This document shows, piece by piece, positions 15,363 through 21,459 of a stretch of DNA of 23,010 nt; position 1 is the first letter of the stretch, and every line of letters begins with the position of its first letter. This DNA comes from CAZYXZ01 sp964651395 (GTDB lineage: Bacteria > Actinomycetota > Actinomycetes > BP-191). The translations under genes and the position numbers were made by a program. The notes under the pieces were generated by a model. It saw only the letters and a list, made by a program, of their open reading frames with translations, was not told the origin of the DNA and made no database searches. The DNA lies in the NCBI GenBank assembly GCA_964651395.1, contig CAZYXZ010000053.1, positions 1-23,010 on the forward strand. The letters are read 5' to 3'.

Positions 15363-16549
15363 GTCGCAGGGCCTGCATCGCGGGCGTGGGGGAGACCCGC
15401 TACACGAAGTGGGGCGGCATCACCGACGCGAGCGAGTACGCGCTCGCGGTCGAGGCGGTCACCGCGGCCGTCGCCGATGCCGGCGTCGACCTGCACGCTG
15501 TCGATGGGCTCGCGTCCTTCGGCGAGGACCGCAACGCGGCGACGTTCCTGGCCGCCGACCTCGGGCTCGACGAGCTGCGCTGGGCGTCGATGTCGTGGCT
15601 GCCCGGTGGTGGCGGCTCGTGCGCCGCGGTGGCGGCTGCCGCACTGGCCGTCGAGTCCGGGCAGGCGGAGACGGTGGTCGTCTACCGGTCGCTGTGTCAG
15701 GGGCAGTTCGGCCGGTTCGGCCAGGGTCCGGGTGGCCGCTCGTCGGTCCGGCCGCCGTCGCTGCGCAAGGCGCGGTCGCTGATCGACGCGCATGCGGCGT
15801 TCACGATGCCGTTCGGGATGGTGAACCCGCCGACGGCGTACGCGATGGTGATGCAGCGGCACATGCACCTGTTCGGCACGACGTCGGACCAGATGGGCGA
15901 GGTGGCGGTCCGCTTCCGCGGGCACGCCCAGAGCAACCCGCGCGCCGTGATGCACGGCAAGCCGATGACCTTCGACGACTACCGCGCATCGCGCCTCGTG
16001 TCCGAGCCGTTCCGGCTCTTCGACTGCTGCCTGGAGAACGACGGCGCCTGCGCGGTCGTGGTGACGACGGAGGAGCGCGCCCGCGACCTCCGATCACCCG
16101 TGGTCGCCGTCGTGGCGACGGCGCAGGGGGCGCCGACCGGTTTCGGCCACGGGCAGTACCTCAACGTGAACCTGCCGGACGACGTCTACGCGAGTGCCGG
16201 AGCTGCCGGCGTCGCGTCGCGGCTCTGGGCCGCTGCCGGGCTGTCGCCGGCGGACGTCGATGTCGCGATGGTCTACGACCACTTCACCGGGCTCGTGCTG
16301 CTCACGCTCGAGGACTTCGGATTCTGCGCTCGCGGCGAGGGCGGCGCCTACTTCACCGTGTCCTCGTTGCCGATGAACACGCACGGCGGCTCGCTGTCGG
16401 AGGCCTACATCCACGGGCTCAACCACGTCGTCGAAGGCGTACGCCAGCTGCGCGGCGAGGCCGTGCTGCAGGTGGACGGCGCGGAGACCTGCCTGGTCAC
16501 CGGCGCGGCCGGCGTACCGACCTCCGCGCTGCTGCTGGGGCGCGCATGA
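15359..16549 (+). CDS. Thiolase-like (SCPx/lipid-transfer type) acyl-CoA enzyme, first copy
   Basis: This 396-residue protein has the thiolase fold of the SCP-x/lipid-transfer group, often annotated acetyl-CoA acetyltransferase. The N-terminal CIAGVGETRYTKWGG is typical. PGGGGSCAAV at 82-91 puts a Cys (88) where thiolases have their nucleophile. YDHFTG (Tyr306), GFCARGEGG and NTHGGSLSEAYIHG (His342, His352) are further conserved sites, and Cys378 lies near the C-terminus. It overlaps the upstream CoA-transferase (GTGA) and the downstream DUF35 gene (ATGA). Members paired with DUF35 proteins work as complexes; some, such as Ltp2 with ChsH2 in steroid side-chain degradation, are retro-aldolases rather than thiolases. 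Which reaction occurs here is not settled by sequence. Confidence 0.9.
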   Translation: MSRRACIAGVGETRYTKWGGITDASEYALAVEAVTAAVADAGVDLHAVDGLASFGEDRNAATFLAADLGLDELRWASMSWLPGGGGSCAAVAAAALAVESGQAETVVVYRSLCQGQFGRFGQGPGGRSSVRPPSLRKARSLIDAHAAFTMPFGMVNPPTAYAMVMQRHMHLFGTTSDQMGEVAVRFRGHAQSNPRAVMHGKPMTFDDYRASRLVSEPFRLFDCCLENDGACAVVVTTEERARDLRSPVVAVVATAQGAPTGFGHGQYLNVNLPDDVYASAGAAGVASRLWAAAGLSPADVDVAMVYDHFTGLVLLTLEDFGFCARGEGGAYFTVSSLPMNTHGGSLSEAYIHGLNHVVEGVRQLRGEAVLQVDGAETCLVTGAAGVPTSALLLGRA

Positions 16550-16959
16550 GCGCCCGCTGGTTCCCCGACGCGATGCCGTCACCGGCGGCCAACCGCGAGT
16601 CGCTGCCCTGGTGGGAGGCAGCGCGCGAGCACCGCCTGGTCGCGCAGCGCTGCACTGCGTGTTCTGTGCTCCGCCACCCACCCGGTCCGATCTGCCCGTC
16701 CTGCGGCTCGACCGCGTCCGACTGGCAGGAGCTCTCGGGCCGCGGCGTCGTCTACACGTTCACGGTCGTGCACCAGCAGTTCGTCCCCGCCGATGTCCCG
16801 TACGTCGTCATCGCCGTCGACCTGGAGGAAGGCATCCGCATGGTCTCCAACCTCGTCGACTGCGATGCAGCCGAGGCTCGCATCGGCCTCGAGGTCGAGC
16901 TGGTCTGGGAAGACCTGAGCGACGACCTCGCGATGCCGCGCTTCCGCCCCGCCGGATGA
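16546..16959 (+). CDS. DUF35 OB-fold/zinc-ribbon protein, first copy
   Basis: The 137-residue protein has the DUF35 layout: an N-terminal helix region, a rubredoxin-like zinc ribbon and an OB fold. Four Cys are placed as CTAC (36, 39) and CPSC (50, 53), so zinc binding is expected. The OB fold is seen in GRGVVYTFTVVHQQF, YVVIAVDLEEGIRMVSNLVDCD and IGLEVELVWEDL. Proteins of this type bind thiolase-like partners and may guide the acyl-CoA substrate; the preceding thiolase-like gene overlaps it by 4 nt, which supports a physical pair. Its stop codon forms the base of a hairpin shared with the convergent SnoaL-like gene. Confidence 0.92.
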   Translation: MSARWFPDAMPSPAANRESLPWWEAAREHRLVAQRCTACSVLRHPPGPICPSCGSTASDWQELSGRGVVYTFTVVHQQFVPADVPYVVIAVDLEEGIRMVSNLVDCDAAEARIGLEVELVWEDLSDDLAMPRFRPAG

Positions 16960-16993
16960 AGACTTATGTGCCTCTACGGCGCATAAGTCTTCA
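16957..16993. terminator. Bidirectional hairpin spanning both stop codons
   Basis: TGAAGACTTATG (16957-16968) and CATAAGTCTTCA (16982-16993) are perfect 12-bp inverted arms. A G-U and two G-C pairs extend the stem to about 15 bp, leaving a 7-nt loop (16972-16978). The outer triplets are the TGA stops of the DUF35 gene and, on the other strand, of the SnoaL-like gene. The stem is AT-rich against a very GC-rich background. No T-run follows, so it may be a terminator or an mRNA 3'-end stabiliser, or a copy of a dispersed palindrome. Confidence 0.72.
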
Positions 16994-17341
16994 GTCTCGG
17001 GCTGGTCGCCGCTGGAGGTAGATCGCTATGTGCGCGATGCGGTCGTCGGCCAGGTCGAAGACCAGCACCTCCGGCGTCACGTGCGGCGCGCCGTCGACGG
17101 TCACGGTCTCGCTCAGCTCGGCGAACGCGATGTCGCCGGCGTAGACGACGCGTCGTACGTCCATCGAGTAGCCGGGCAGGGTCGGCATGAGCTTCGCGAC
17201 CCAGGCGACGTACTCGTCGCGTCCGCGGTAGGTGTCGCCGAAGGGACCGACCCGGACCACGTCGTCGGTCACGCACTCGCCGAGCCCGGCCCAGTCGTGT
17301 GCCCGGATCACCTGCAGGTAGCGCTCCACCACTCCCGGCAC
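16991..17341 (-). CDS. SnoaL/NTF2-like fold protein
   Basis: The 116-residue protein fits the SnoaL-like/NTF2-like alpha+beta cone fold, used by small isomerases, hydratases and epoxide hydrolases. Typical features are the N-terminal helix VVERYLQVIRAHDWAGLGECV, then TDDVVRVGPFGDTYRGRDEYVAWV, strands with VVYAGDIAFAELSETV, and the last strand IAHIAIYLQR. Asp and Arg residues line the usual pocket region, but I cannot name a catalytic set. The GTG start has GGGGG 5 nt upstream, and a reverse -10 hexamer TACCCT stands about 30 nt before it. It shares the palindromic operator with the divergent second thiolase-like gene, so it likely acts in the same pathway. The stop lies in the shared hairpin. 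Confidence 0.85.
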   Translation of the reverse strand: MPGVVERYLQVIRAHDWAGLGECVTDDVVRVGPFGDTYRGRDEYVAWVAKLMPTLPGYSMDVRRVVYAGDIAFAELSETVTVDGAPHVTPEVLVFDLADDRIAHIAIYLQRRPARD

Positions 17342-17354
17342 CGAAGCCCCCGAT

Positions 17355-17374
17355 CCCTGACGTCGGCGTCAGGG
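17355..17374. promoter_or_regulatory. Palindromic operator 2 (CCCTGACG-TCGG-CGTCAGGG)
   Basis: Two perfect 8-bp arms flank TCGG, giving a 20-bp palindrome. It matches operator 1 at 12865-12884 in left arm, spacer length and CGTCAG, and stands at the same place: directly before the forward -10 (17375-17380) and over the reverse -10 (17376-17371). It should control both the thiolase-like gene and the SnoaL-like gene. Confidence 0.75.
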
Positions 17375-17380
17375 TAGTCT
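17371..17380. promoter_or_regulatory. Interlocked -10 elements for divergent promoters (AGGGTAGTCT)
   Basis: Forward TAGTCT (17375-17380) ends 8 nt before the GTG at 17389 (leaderless-type). Reverse TACCCT (17376-17371) shares the TA and would serve the SnoaL-like gene with a leader of about 25 nt containing GGGGG. Confidence 0.5.
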
Positions 17381-17388
17381 CGCTCGCC

Positions 17389-18537
17389 GTGGGAAGACAG
17401 GCGGTCATCGTGGGGGTCGCGACGAGCGACTACCCGAGCCTGCCCCACCTCTCCGAGCACCAGGTGCACGCGCAAGCGGCCGACCGCGCCCTCGCCGACG
17501 CCGGGCTGACGTACGCCGACATCGACGGCTACGCGACCGCCGGCTTCCTCCCGATGTACGCCGTACAGCTCTGCGAGTACCTCGGCATCCATCCCGTGCA
17601 CCTCGATGAGACGAACGTCGGCGGCGCGTCGTACGAGGTGCTGCTCGAGCACGCGGTGCACGCGATCGAGGCCGGCGCCTGCGAGACGGTGCTGATCAGC
17701 TACGGCAGCGTGCAGCTGTCCGCGATGGGGCGGCGCCTCGGCACGGGCGCACCCGGCGCGCCGATGAGCGGACCGTCGGCGTACGACTCGTTGTGGGGCA
17801 ACACTCTCGTCGGGTCCTACGCGCTGGCGGCGCAACGGCACATGTACCAGTACGGCACGACGTCGGAGCAGCTGGCCGAGATTGCGGTCGCGATGCGCGC
17901 CAACGCCGCCCTCAACCCGAACGCCCAGTTCCGCGACCCGATGACCGTCGCCGACGTCACCGGCAGCCGGCTCATCGCCGACCCGCTGCACATGCTCGAC
18001 TGCTGCGTCATCTCCGACGGCGGCGCGGCCTGCGTGGTCACCACCGCGGAGCGGGCCAAGGACCTCCCGAAGCGCGGCATCAAGGTCCTGGGCGCGGCGC
18101 ACGCGTTGACGCACTCGACGAACATCTCCGCCATGCCCGACCTCACGGTGTCGGCCGCTGCGCAGTGCGGACCTCTCGCGTTCCAGCGCGCCGGCCTCAC
18201 CCCGGCCGACGTCCACGTCGCGCAGATCTACGACTCGTTCACCATCACCGCGCTGCTCAGCCTGGAGGACCTCGGCTTCTGCGCGAAGGGGGAGGGTGGC
18301 GCGTTCGTCGAAGGTGGCCGGCTGCGGTACGACGGCGCGCTGCCGACCAACACGGACGGCGGCGGCCTGTCGGCGTGCCATCCGGGGATGCGCGGCATGT
18401 TCCTCATCGTCGAGGCGGTGCGTCAGCTGCGCGGCGAGTGCGGGCCGACGCAGGTGGCGAACTGCGAGGTCGCGCTGGTCCATGGCACCGGCGGCATGCT
18501 CTCCACCGGCGCCACGATGTTGCTGGGGCCGGCATGA
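17389..18537 (+). CDS. Thiolase-like acyl-CoA enzyme, second copy, without the usual Cys
   Basis: This 382-residue relative of the first thiolase-like protein shares QYGTTSEQLAEIAV, IYDSFTITALLSLEDLGFCAKGEGG (Tyr281) and NTDGGGLSACHPGMRG (His331). However, the nucleophile region reads NVGGASYEVLLEHAV (76-90), with no Cys between Cys62 and Cys98. A classic Claisen thiolase reaction is therefore unlikely; a retro-aldol or other acyl-CoA C-C cleavage is possible, by analogy with Ltp2-type enzymes. The GTG at 17389 is preferred to the in-frame upstream codon at 17299 because that would overlap the divergent gene and operator, while TAGTCT lies 8 nt before 17389. The stop overlaps the next DUF35 start (ATGA). 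Confidence 0.9.
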   Translation: MGRQAVIVGVATSDYPSLPHLSEHQVHAQAADRALADAGLTYADIDGYATAGFLPMYAVQLCEYLGIHPVHLDETNVGGASYEVLLEHAVHAIEAGACETVLISYGSVQLSAMGRRLGTGAPGAPMSGPSAYDSLWGNTLVGSYALAAQRHMYQYGTTSEQLAEIAVAMRANAALNPNAQFRDPMTVADVTGSRLIADPLHMLDCCVISDGGAACVVTTAERAKDLPKRGIKVLGAAHALTHSTNISAMPDLTVSAAAQCGPLAFQRAGLTPADVHVAQIYDSFTITALLSLEDLGFCAKGEGGAFVEGGRLRYDGALPTNTDGGGLSACHPGMRGMFLIVEAVRQLRGECGPTQVANCEVALVHGTGGMLSTGATMLLGPA

Positions 18538-18956
18538 GCGACAAGCCGCGCAGCGAACCGAAGCCGCGCCCCGCGCCGCGCCCCGATCCGGAGTCCGCGC
18601 CGTACTGGGCCGCCACGCTGGAGGGCAGGCTGCTCGTGCAGCGCTGCGCGAATGGCCACCACCAGCTCTACGCCCGCGCGCACTGCCTCGTCTGCCGCGA
18701 GCCGGTCGAGTGGGTCGAGGCGAGCGGCCGCGGCACCGTCTACTCGTTCACCGTGATCCGGCAGAACATGTCGCGGTCGTTCCGCCACCTGCTCCCGTAC
18801 GTCGTCGCGCTGGTCGACCTCGACGAAGGCCCGCGCCTGATGACCAACCTGGTCAACTGCGACCCCGAGGCCGTCGCCATCGGCGCGATGGTCCACGTCA
18901 CCTTCGAGCGCGTGAGCGAAGAGGCAGCCCTACCGCTGTTCCAGCTCGGTCAGTAG
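18534..18956 (+). CDS. DUF35 OB-fold protein, second copy, with altered zinc ribbon
   Basis: The 140-residue protein follows the second thiolase-like gene with a 4-nt overlap, repeating the pairing seen at 15359-16959. The OB fold is clear (GRGTVYSFTVIRQNM, YVVALVDLDEGPRLMTNLVNCD, IGAMVHVTFERV). The zinc ribbon is changed: the first CxxC is CANG (Cys38, Gly41) followed by His42 and His43, while the second is intact as CLVC (51, 54). A His may replace the missing Cys. The N-terminus has an added Pro/Lys/Arg-rich stretch of about 20 residues (KPRSEPKPRPAPRPDPE). The last 27 nt of the gene overlap the convergent acyl-CoA synthetase. It is expected to form a complex with its upstream neighbour. 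Confidence 0.9.
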   Translation: MSDKPRSEPKPRPAPRPDPESAPYWAATLEGRLLVQRCANGHHQLYARAHCLVCREPVEWVEASGRGTVYSFTVIRQNMSRSFRHLLPYVVALVDLDEGPRLMTNLVNCDPEAVAIGAMVHVTFERVSEEAALPLFQLGQ

Positions 18957-20363
18957 TGCGCGCTTGTCGAGCTTGCCCATCGCGTTGCGGGGGAGCGGCT
19001 CGTCGCGCAGGACCACGACGCGCGGCTGCTTGTAGTCGGCGAGGCGGTCGGCGAGGAACACGCGCACTGCTTCCACGGTGAGCGGCGGCGTACCTGCCCG
19101 CTGGCGGATGACGGCGCAGACGTCCTGTCCGAGCATCGCGTGCGGTACGCCGACCACGCCGACCTCGAGGACGTCGGGGTGCTCGTGCAGAGCGCTCTCG
19201 ACCTCGACCGAGTACACGTTGTAGCCGCCGCGGATGACCATGTCCTTGGTGCGGTCGACGACGTAGAGGAAGCCCTCGTCGTCCAGCCGGCCCAGGTCGC
19301 CGCTCTGCACCCAGCCGTCGCGCCAGGTCTGCGCGGTCAGCGCGTCGTCGCCGAAGTAGCGGCGCTCACCGGCGGCGATGCGCAGCACGATCTGACCCAC
19401 CTCGCCGGTCGCCACCGGAGCCCCGGACTCGTCCACCACGCGTACCTCGACACCGGGCAGCGGCTTGCCGACCGAGCCGGGCCGCTTCGCCGCCTCGCCG
19501 GGTGGCAGGACGCAGATGCTCCCGCCCGCCTCGGTGAGGCCGTAGCCGTTGAGCAGCATCGCGCGTGGCAGCGCGGCGGCCAGTGCGTCGACCACCGCCG
19601 GCGGCGTGGGCGCCCCGCCGAACATGACCGTGCGCACCGACGACACATCACGGCCCGCGAGCACTCCCGCGTCGAGCAGCAGCGCGATCTGCGCCGGCAC
19701 CATGAGCAGCGACTGCGCGTGCTCGCTCTCGGCCAGCTCGGCGAAGCGTGCCGTGTCGAATACCGGCAGCACCACGCTGGTGATGGCCAGCCGCAGCGGC
19801 GTGACCACCCCGCCGTGCACGCCGGTGAACGTCGACAGCGGGATCGAGTGCAGCAGCACCCCGCCCTTCTCGGAGGCCGTCAGGTTGGTCATGGCGGCGT
19901 TCGCGTGCGTCGACGCGACGCCCTTCGGCAGTCCGGTGGTCCCGCTCGTGTAGAACACGTCGGCCAGGTCGCTGCCGTCCACCGGTACGTCGAAGGGCGA
20001 GCCGTCGGCCTCGGCCAGGTCCGCGGCCTCGGCGCTGCTGCGGATCACGACCTTCGGCGTGCAGTCGGCCAGCACGTGCTCGACCTCGCGTACGGCGTAG
20101 CGCGCGTTGACCGGTACGGCGGCCGCGCCGGCCCGGTGCGCGGCGATGTAGGCGACGTGGAAGTCGATCGCGGCCGTGTTGTCGAGCAGCAGCGCGACGC
20201 GGTCTCCCCGGACCACGCCCTGCGCGGCGAGGCCGCGGGCCAGCGCATTCGCACGTCGCTCCCACTCGGCGTACGTCAGCTCCCCGATGCCGTCGACGCG
20301 CACCGCGACCCGGTCGGGGAACGCGGTTGCGCGGTCGCGCAGGTCGTCGCGCACGTAGCCCAT
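18930..20363 (-). CDS. AMP-binding acyl-CoA synthetase
   Basis: The 477-residue enzyme belongs to the ANL superfamily, which joins a carboxylic acid to CoA through an acyl-adenylate using ATP. Motifs are the phosphate loop YTSGTTGLPKG at 138-148, the GYGLTEAGGS region, the hinge and core motif SGDLGRLDDEGFLYVVDR, RGGYNVYSVEVE, and PRNAMGKLDK with catalytic Lys464 near the end. It is rather short for the family, mainly at the N-terminus. The ATG at 20363 is preferred because a reverse TAGGGT hexamer stands 7 nt upstream; longer in-frame versions would run into the divergent gene. It overlaps the second DUF35 gene by 27 nt at the 3' end. It probably supplies the acyl-CoA used by the island; the acid is unknown. 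Confidence 0.93.
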   Translation of the reverse strand: MGYVRDDLRDRATAFPDRVAVRVDGIGELTYAEWERRANALARGLAAQGVVRGDRVALLLDNTAAIDFHVAYIAAHRAGAAAVPVNARYAVREVEHVLADCTPKVVIRSSAEAADLAEADGSPFDVPVDGSDLADVFYTSGTTGLPKGVASTHANAAMTNLTASEKGGVLLHSIPLSTFTGVHGGVVTPLRLAITSVVLPVFDTARFAELAESEHAQSLLMVPAQIALLLDAGVLAGRDVSSVRTVMFGGAPTPPAVVDALAAALPRAMLLNGYGLTEAGGSICVLPPGEAAKRPGSVGKPLPGVEVRVVDESGAPVATGEVGQIVLRIAAGERRYFGDDALTAQTWRDGWVQSGDLGRLDDEGFLYVVDRTKDMVIRGGYNVYSVEVESALHEHPDVLEVGVVGVPHAMLGQDVCAVIRQRAGTPPLTVEAVRVFLADRLADYKQPRVVVLRDEPLPRNAMGKLDKRALLTELEQR

Positions 20364-20370
20364 GGGCGGA

Positions 20371-20380
20371 ACCCTAGACT
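20371..20380. promoter_or_regulatory. Interlocked -10 elements for divergent leaderless genes (ACCCTAGACT)
   Basis: Forward TAGACT (20375-20380) ends 7 nt before the GTG at 20388. Reverse TAGGGT (20376-20371) ends 7 nt before the ATG at 20363. The two hexamers share one TA, and only 24 nt separate the start codons. The palindromic operator of the other two divergent regions is absent here. Confidence 0.6.
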
Positions 20381-20387
20381 CGCCGCC

Positions 20388-21413
20388 GTGCCCGAAAGCG
20401 TGCCTATCGGCGTCCTCTACGACTTCCCGCAGCACGACGGCGGCGAGAGTTTCGAGGCGGCGGTCCGGCAGGGGTTCGCCGCGACGCCGGGGCTCGCCGA
20501 GGACGCGATCGTGCTGCGCCCACTGCAGGTGCTGGGCCTGCCGTCCGGCAGCGAGTCGAACGTGGTGGCCGGGTTCCGCCAGCTGGACGAGTCCGGCGTG
20601 GTCGCGGTCATCGGCCCGTCGATCAGCGACAACGGCGTCGTGGCCCGCGACCTCGCGGACGCCGCGCGGCTGCCGTCGATCAACTACACGGGTGGCGAGC
20701 GGACTCGCAGCGAGTGGATGTTCCACTACCAGGTGGGCTCGCTCGAGGAGGAGCCGATCGTCCTCGCGGAGGAGATCCGCCGCCGCGGGCTGGGCAGCGC
20801 CGGTCTGCTCTACGACGACTCCCTCGTCGGTCGCCGCTACGCCGAGTGCTTCGAGAGCTGCGGACTCGTGCGGGTAGCGGCGAGCGCGCCGGTGTCCGCA
20901 CTGGCCGAGGACCTCACCGGCCCAGTCGGCGAGGTGCGGGCCGCCGCACCCGAGGCGCTCTGCTACCTCGGGCTCGGCGTGGCCGCGCGGGCGGTCGCGC
21001 TCGCCGTGCAGCAGCTCGCCTGGGACATCCCGGTGGTCGCCAACTCCGCGCTGATGTTCGGCTACCTCAAGAAGGACTGGCGCGCCGGCTGGGAGGGCTG
21101 GACCTACGTCGACACGGTCGCCGACGACAACCCGGAGCGCGACCTGCTGCGGGAGCGGTCACCCCGCTCCGCGGCCGGACCGGTCGGGGTGGCGGCGTAC
21201 GACATCGGCCGCCTGGTCGGGCACGCCGTGCTGCGCTCCGAGGAGGCGTCCCGCGAGGGCCTGCGGGTCGCGCTGGAGGGCGTGAAGCGCCTGCCCGCCG
21301 CGAGCGGGCACGGCGGTACGACGATGGGCTTCGGCGCGTGGGACCGCGGCGCTCTCAAGGGTGACTATCTGGTCCTGCGTACGTGGCGCGGCGGGAAGAC
21401 GGTTCAGGACTAG
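20388..21413 (+). CDS. Periplasmic-binding-protein-like ligand-binding protein without signal peptide
   Basis: The 341-residue protein looks like the type I periplasmic binding fold used by branched-chain amino acid (LivK-type) ABC transporters: IGVLYDFPQHDGGESFEAAV at the N-terminus, VVAVIGPSISDNGVVARDLADAARLPSINYTGG in the middle of lobe one, and SAGLLYDDSLVGRRYAECFE entering lobe two. Unlike transport members it has no signal peptide or lipobox; the fold begins at residue 6. It should therefore be cytoplasmic, and no permease or ATPase gene is nearby. It may bind a pathway intermediate as a sensor or be a repurposed domain. The GTG is supported by TAGACT 7 nt upstream. It is divergent from the acyl-CoA synthetase. 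Confidence 0.82.
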   Translation: MPESVPIGVLYDFPQHDGGESFEAAVRQGFAATPGLAEDAIVLRPLQVLGLPSGSESNVVAGFRQLDESGVVAVIGPSISDNGVVARDLADAARLPSINYTGGERTRSEWMFHYQVGSLEEEPIVLAEEIRRRGLGSAGLLYDDSLVGRRYAECFESCGLVRVAASAPVSALAEDLTGPVGEVRAAAPEALCYLGLGVAARAVALAVQQLAWDIPVVANSALMFGYLKKDWRAGWEGWTYVDTVADDNPERDLLRERSPRSAAGPVGVAAYDIGRLVGHAVLRSEEASREGLRVALEGVKRLPAASGHGGTTMGFGAWDRGALKGDYLVLRTWRGGKTVQD

Positions 21414-21429
21414 AGCGCATACGCCGAGA

Positions 21430-21454
21430 TACGGTCCGAGGCGATCCGAGGGGG
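21430..21454 (+). promoter_or_regulatory. Promoter -10 and ribosome-binding site of the chemotaxis receptor gene
   Basis: TACGGT (21430-21435) can act as a -10, and GAGGGGG (21448-21454) lies 5 nt before GTG 21460. This strong Shine-Dalgarno favours 21460 over the in-frame GTG at 21454 as start, and differs from the leaderless pattern of other genes here. Confidence 0.5.
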
Positions 21455-21459
21455 TGACG

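Noticed and set aside
17308..18483. 391-codon reverse-strand open frame opposite the second thiolase-like gene
   Set aside because: Shadow of a gene with clear thiolase-fold motifs on the forward strand.
20364..20726. Upstream extension of the acyl-CoA synthetase
   Set aside because: It would overlap the divergent binding-protein gene; the added residues do not look like the family, and the -10 hexamer supports 20363.
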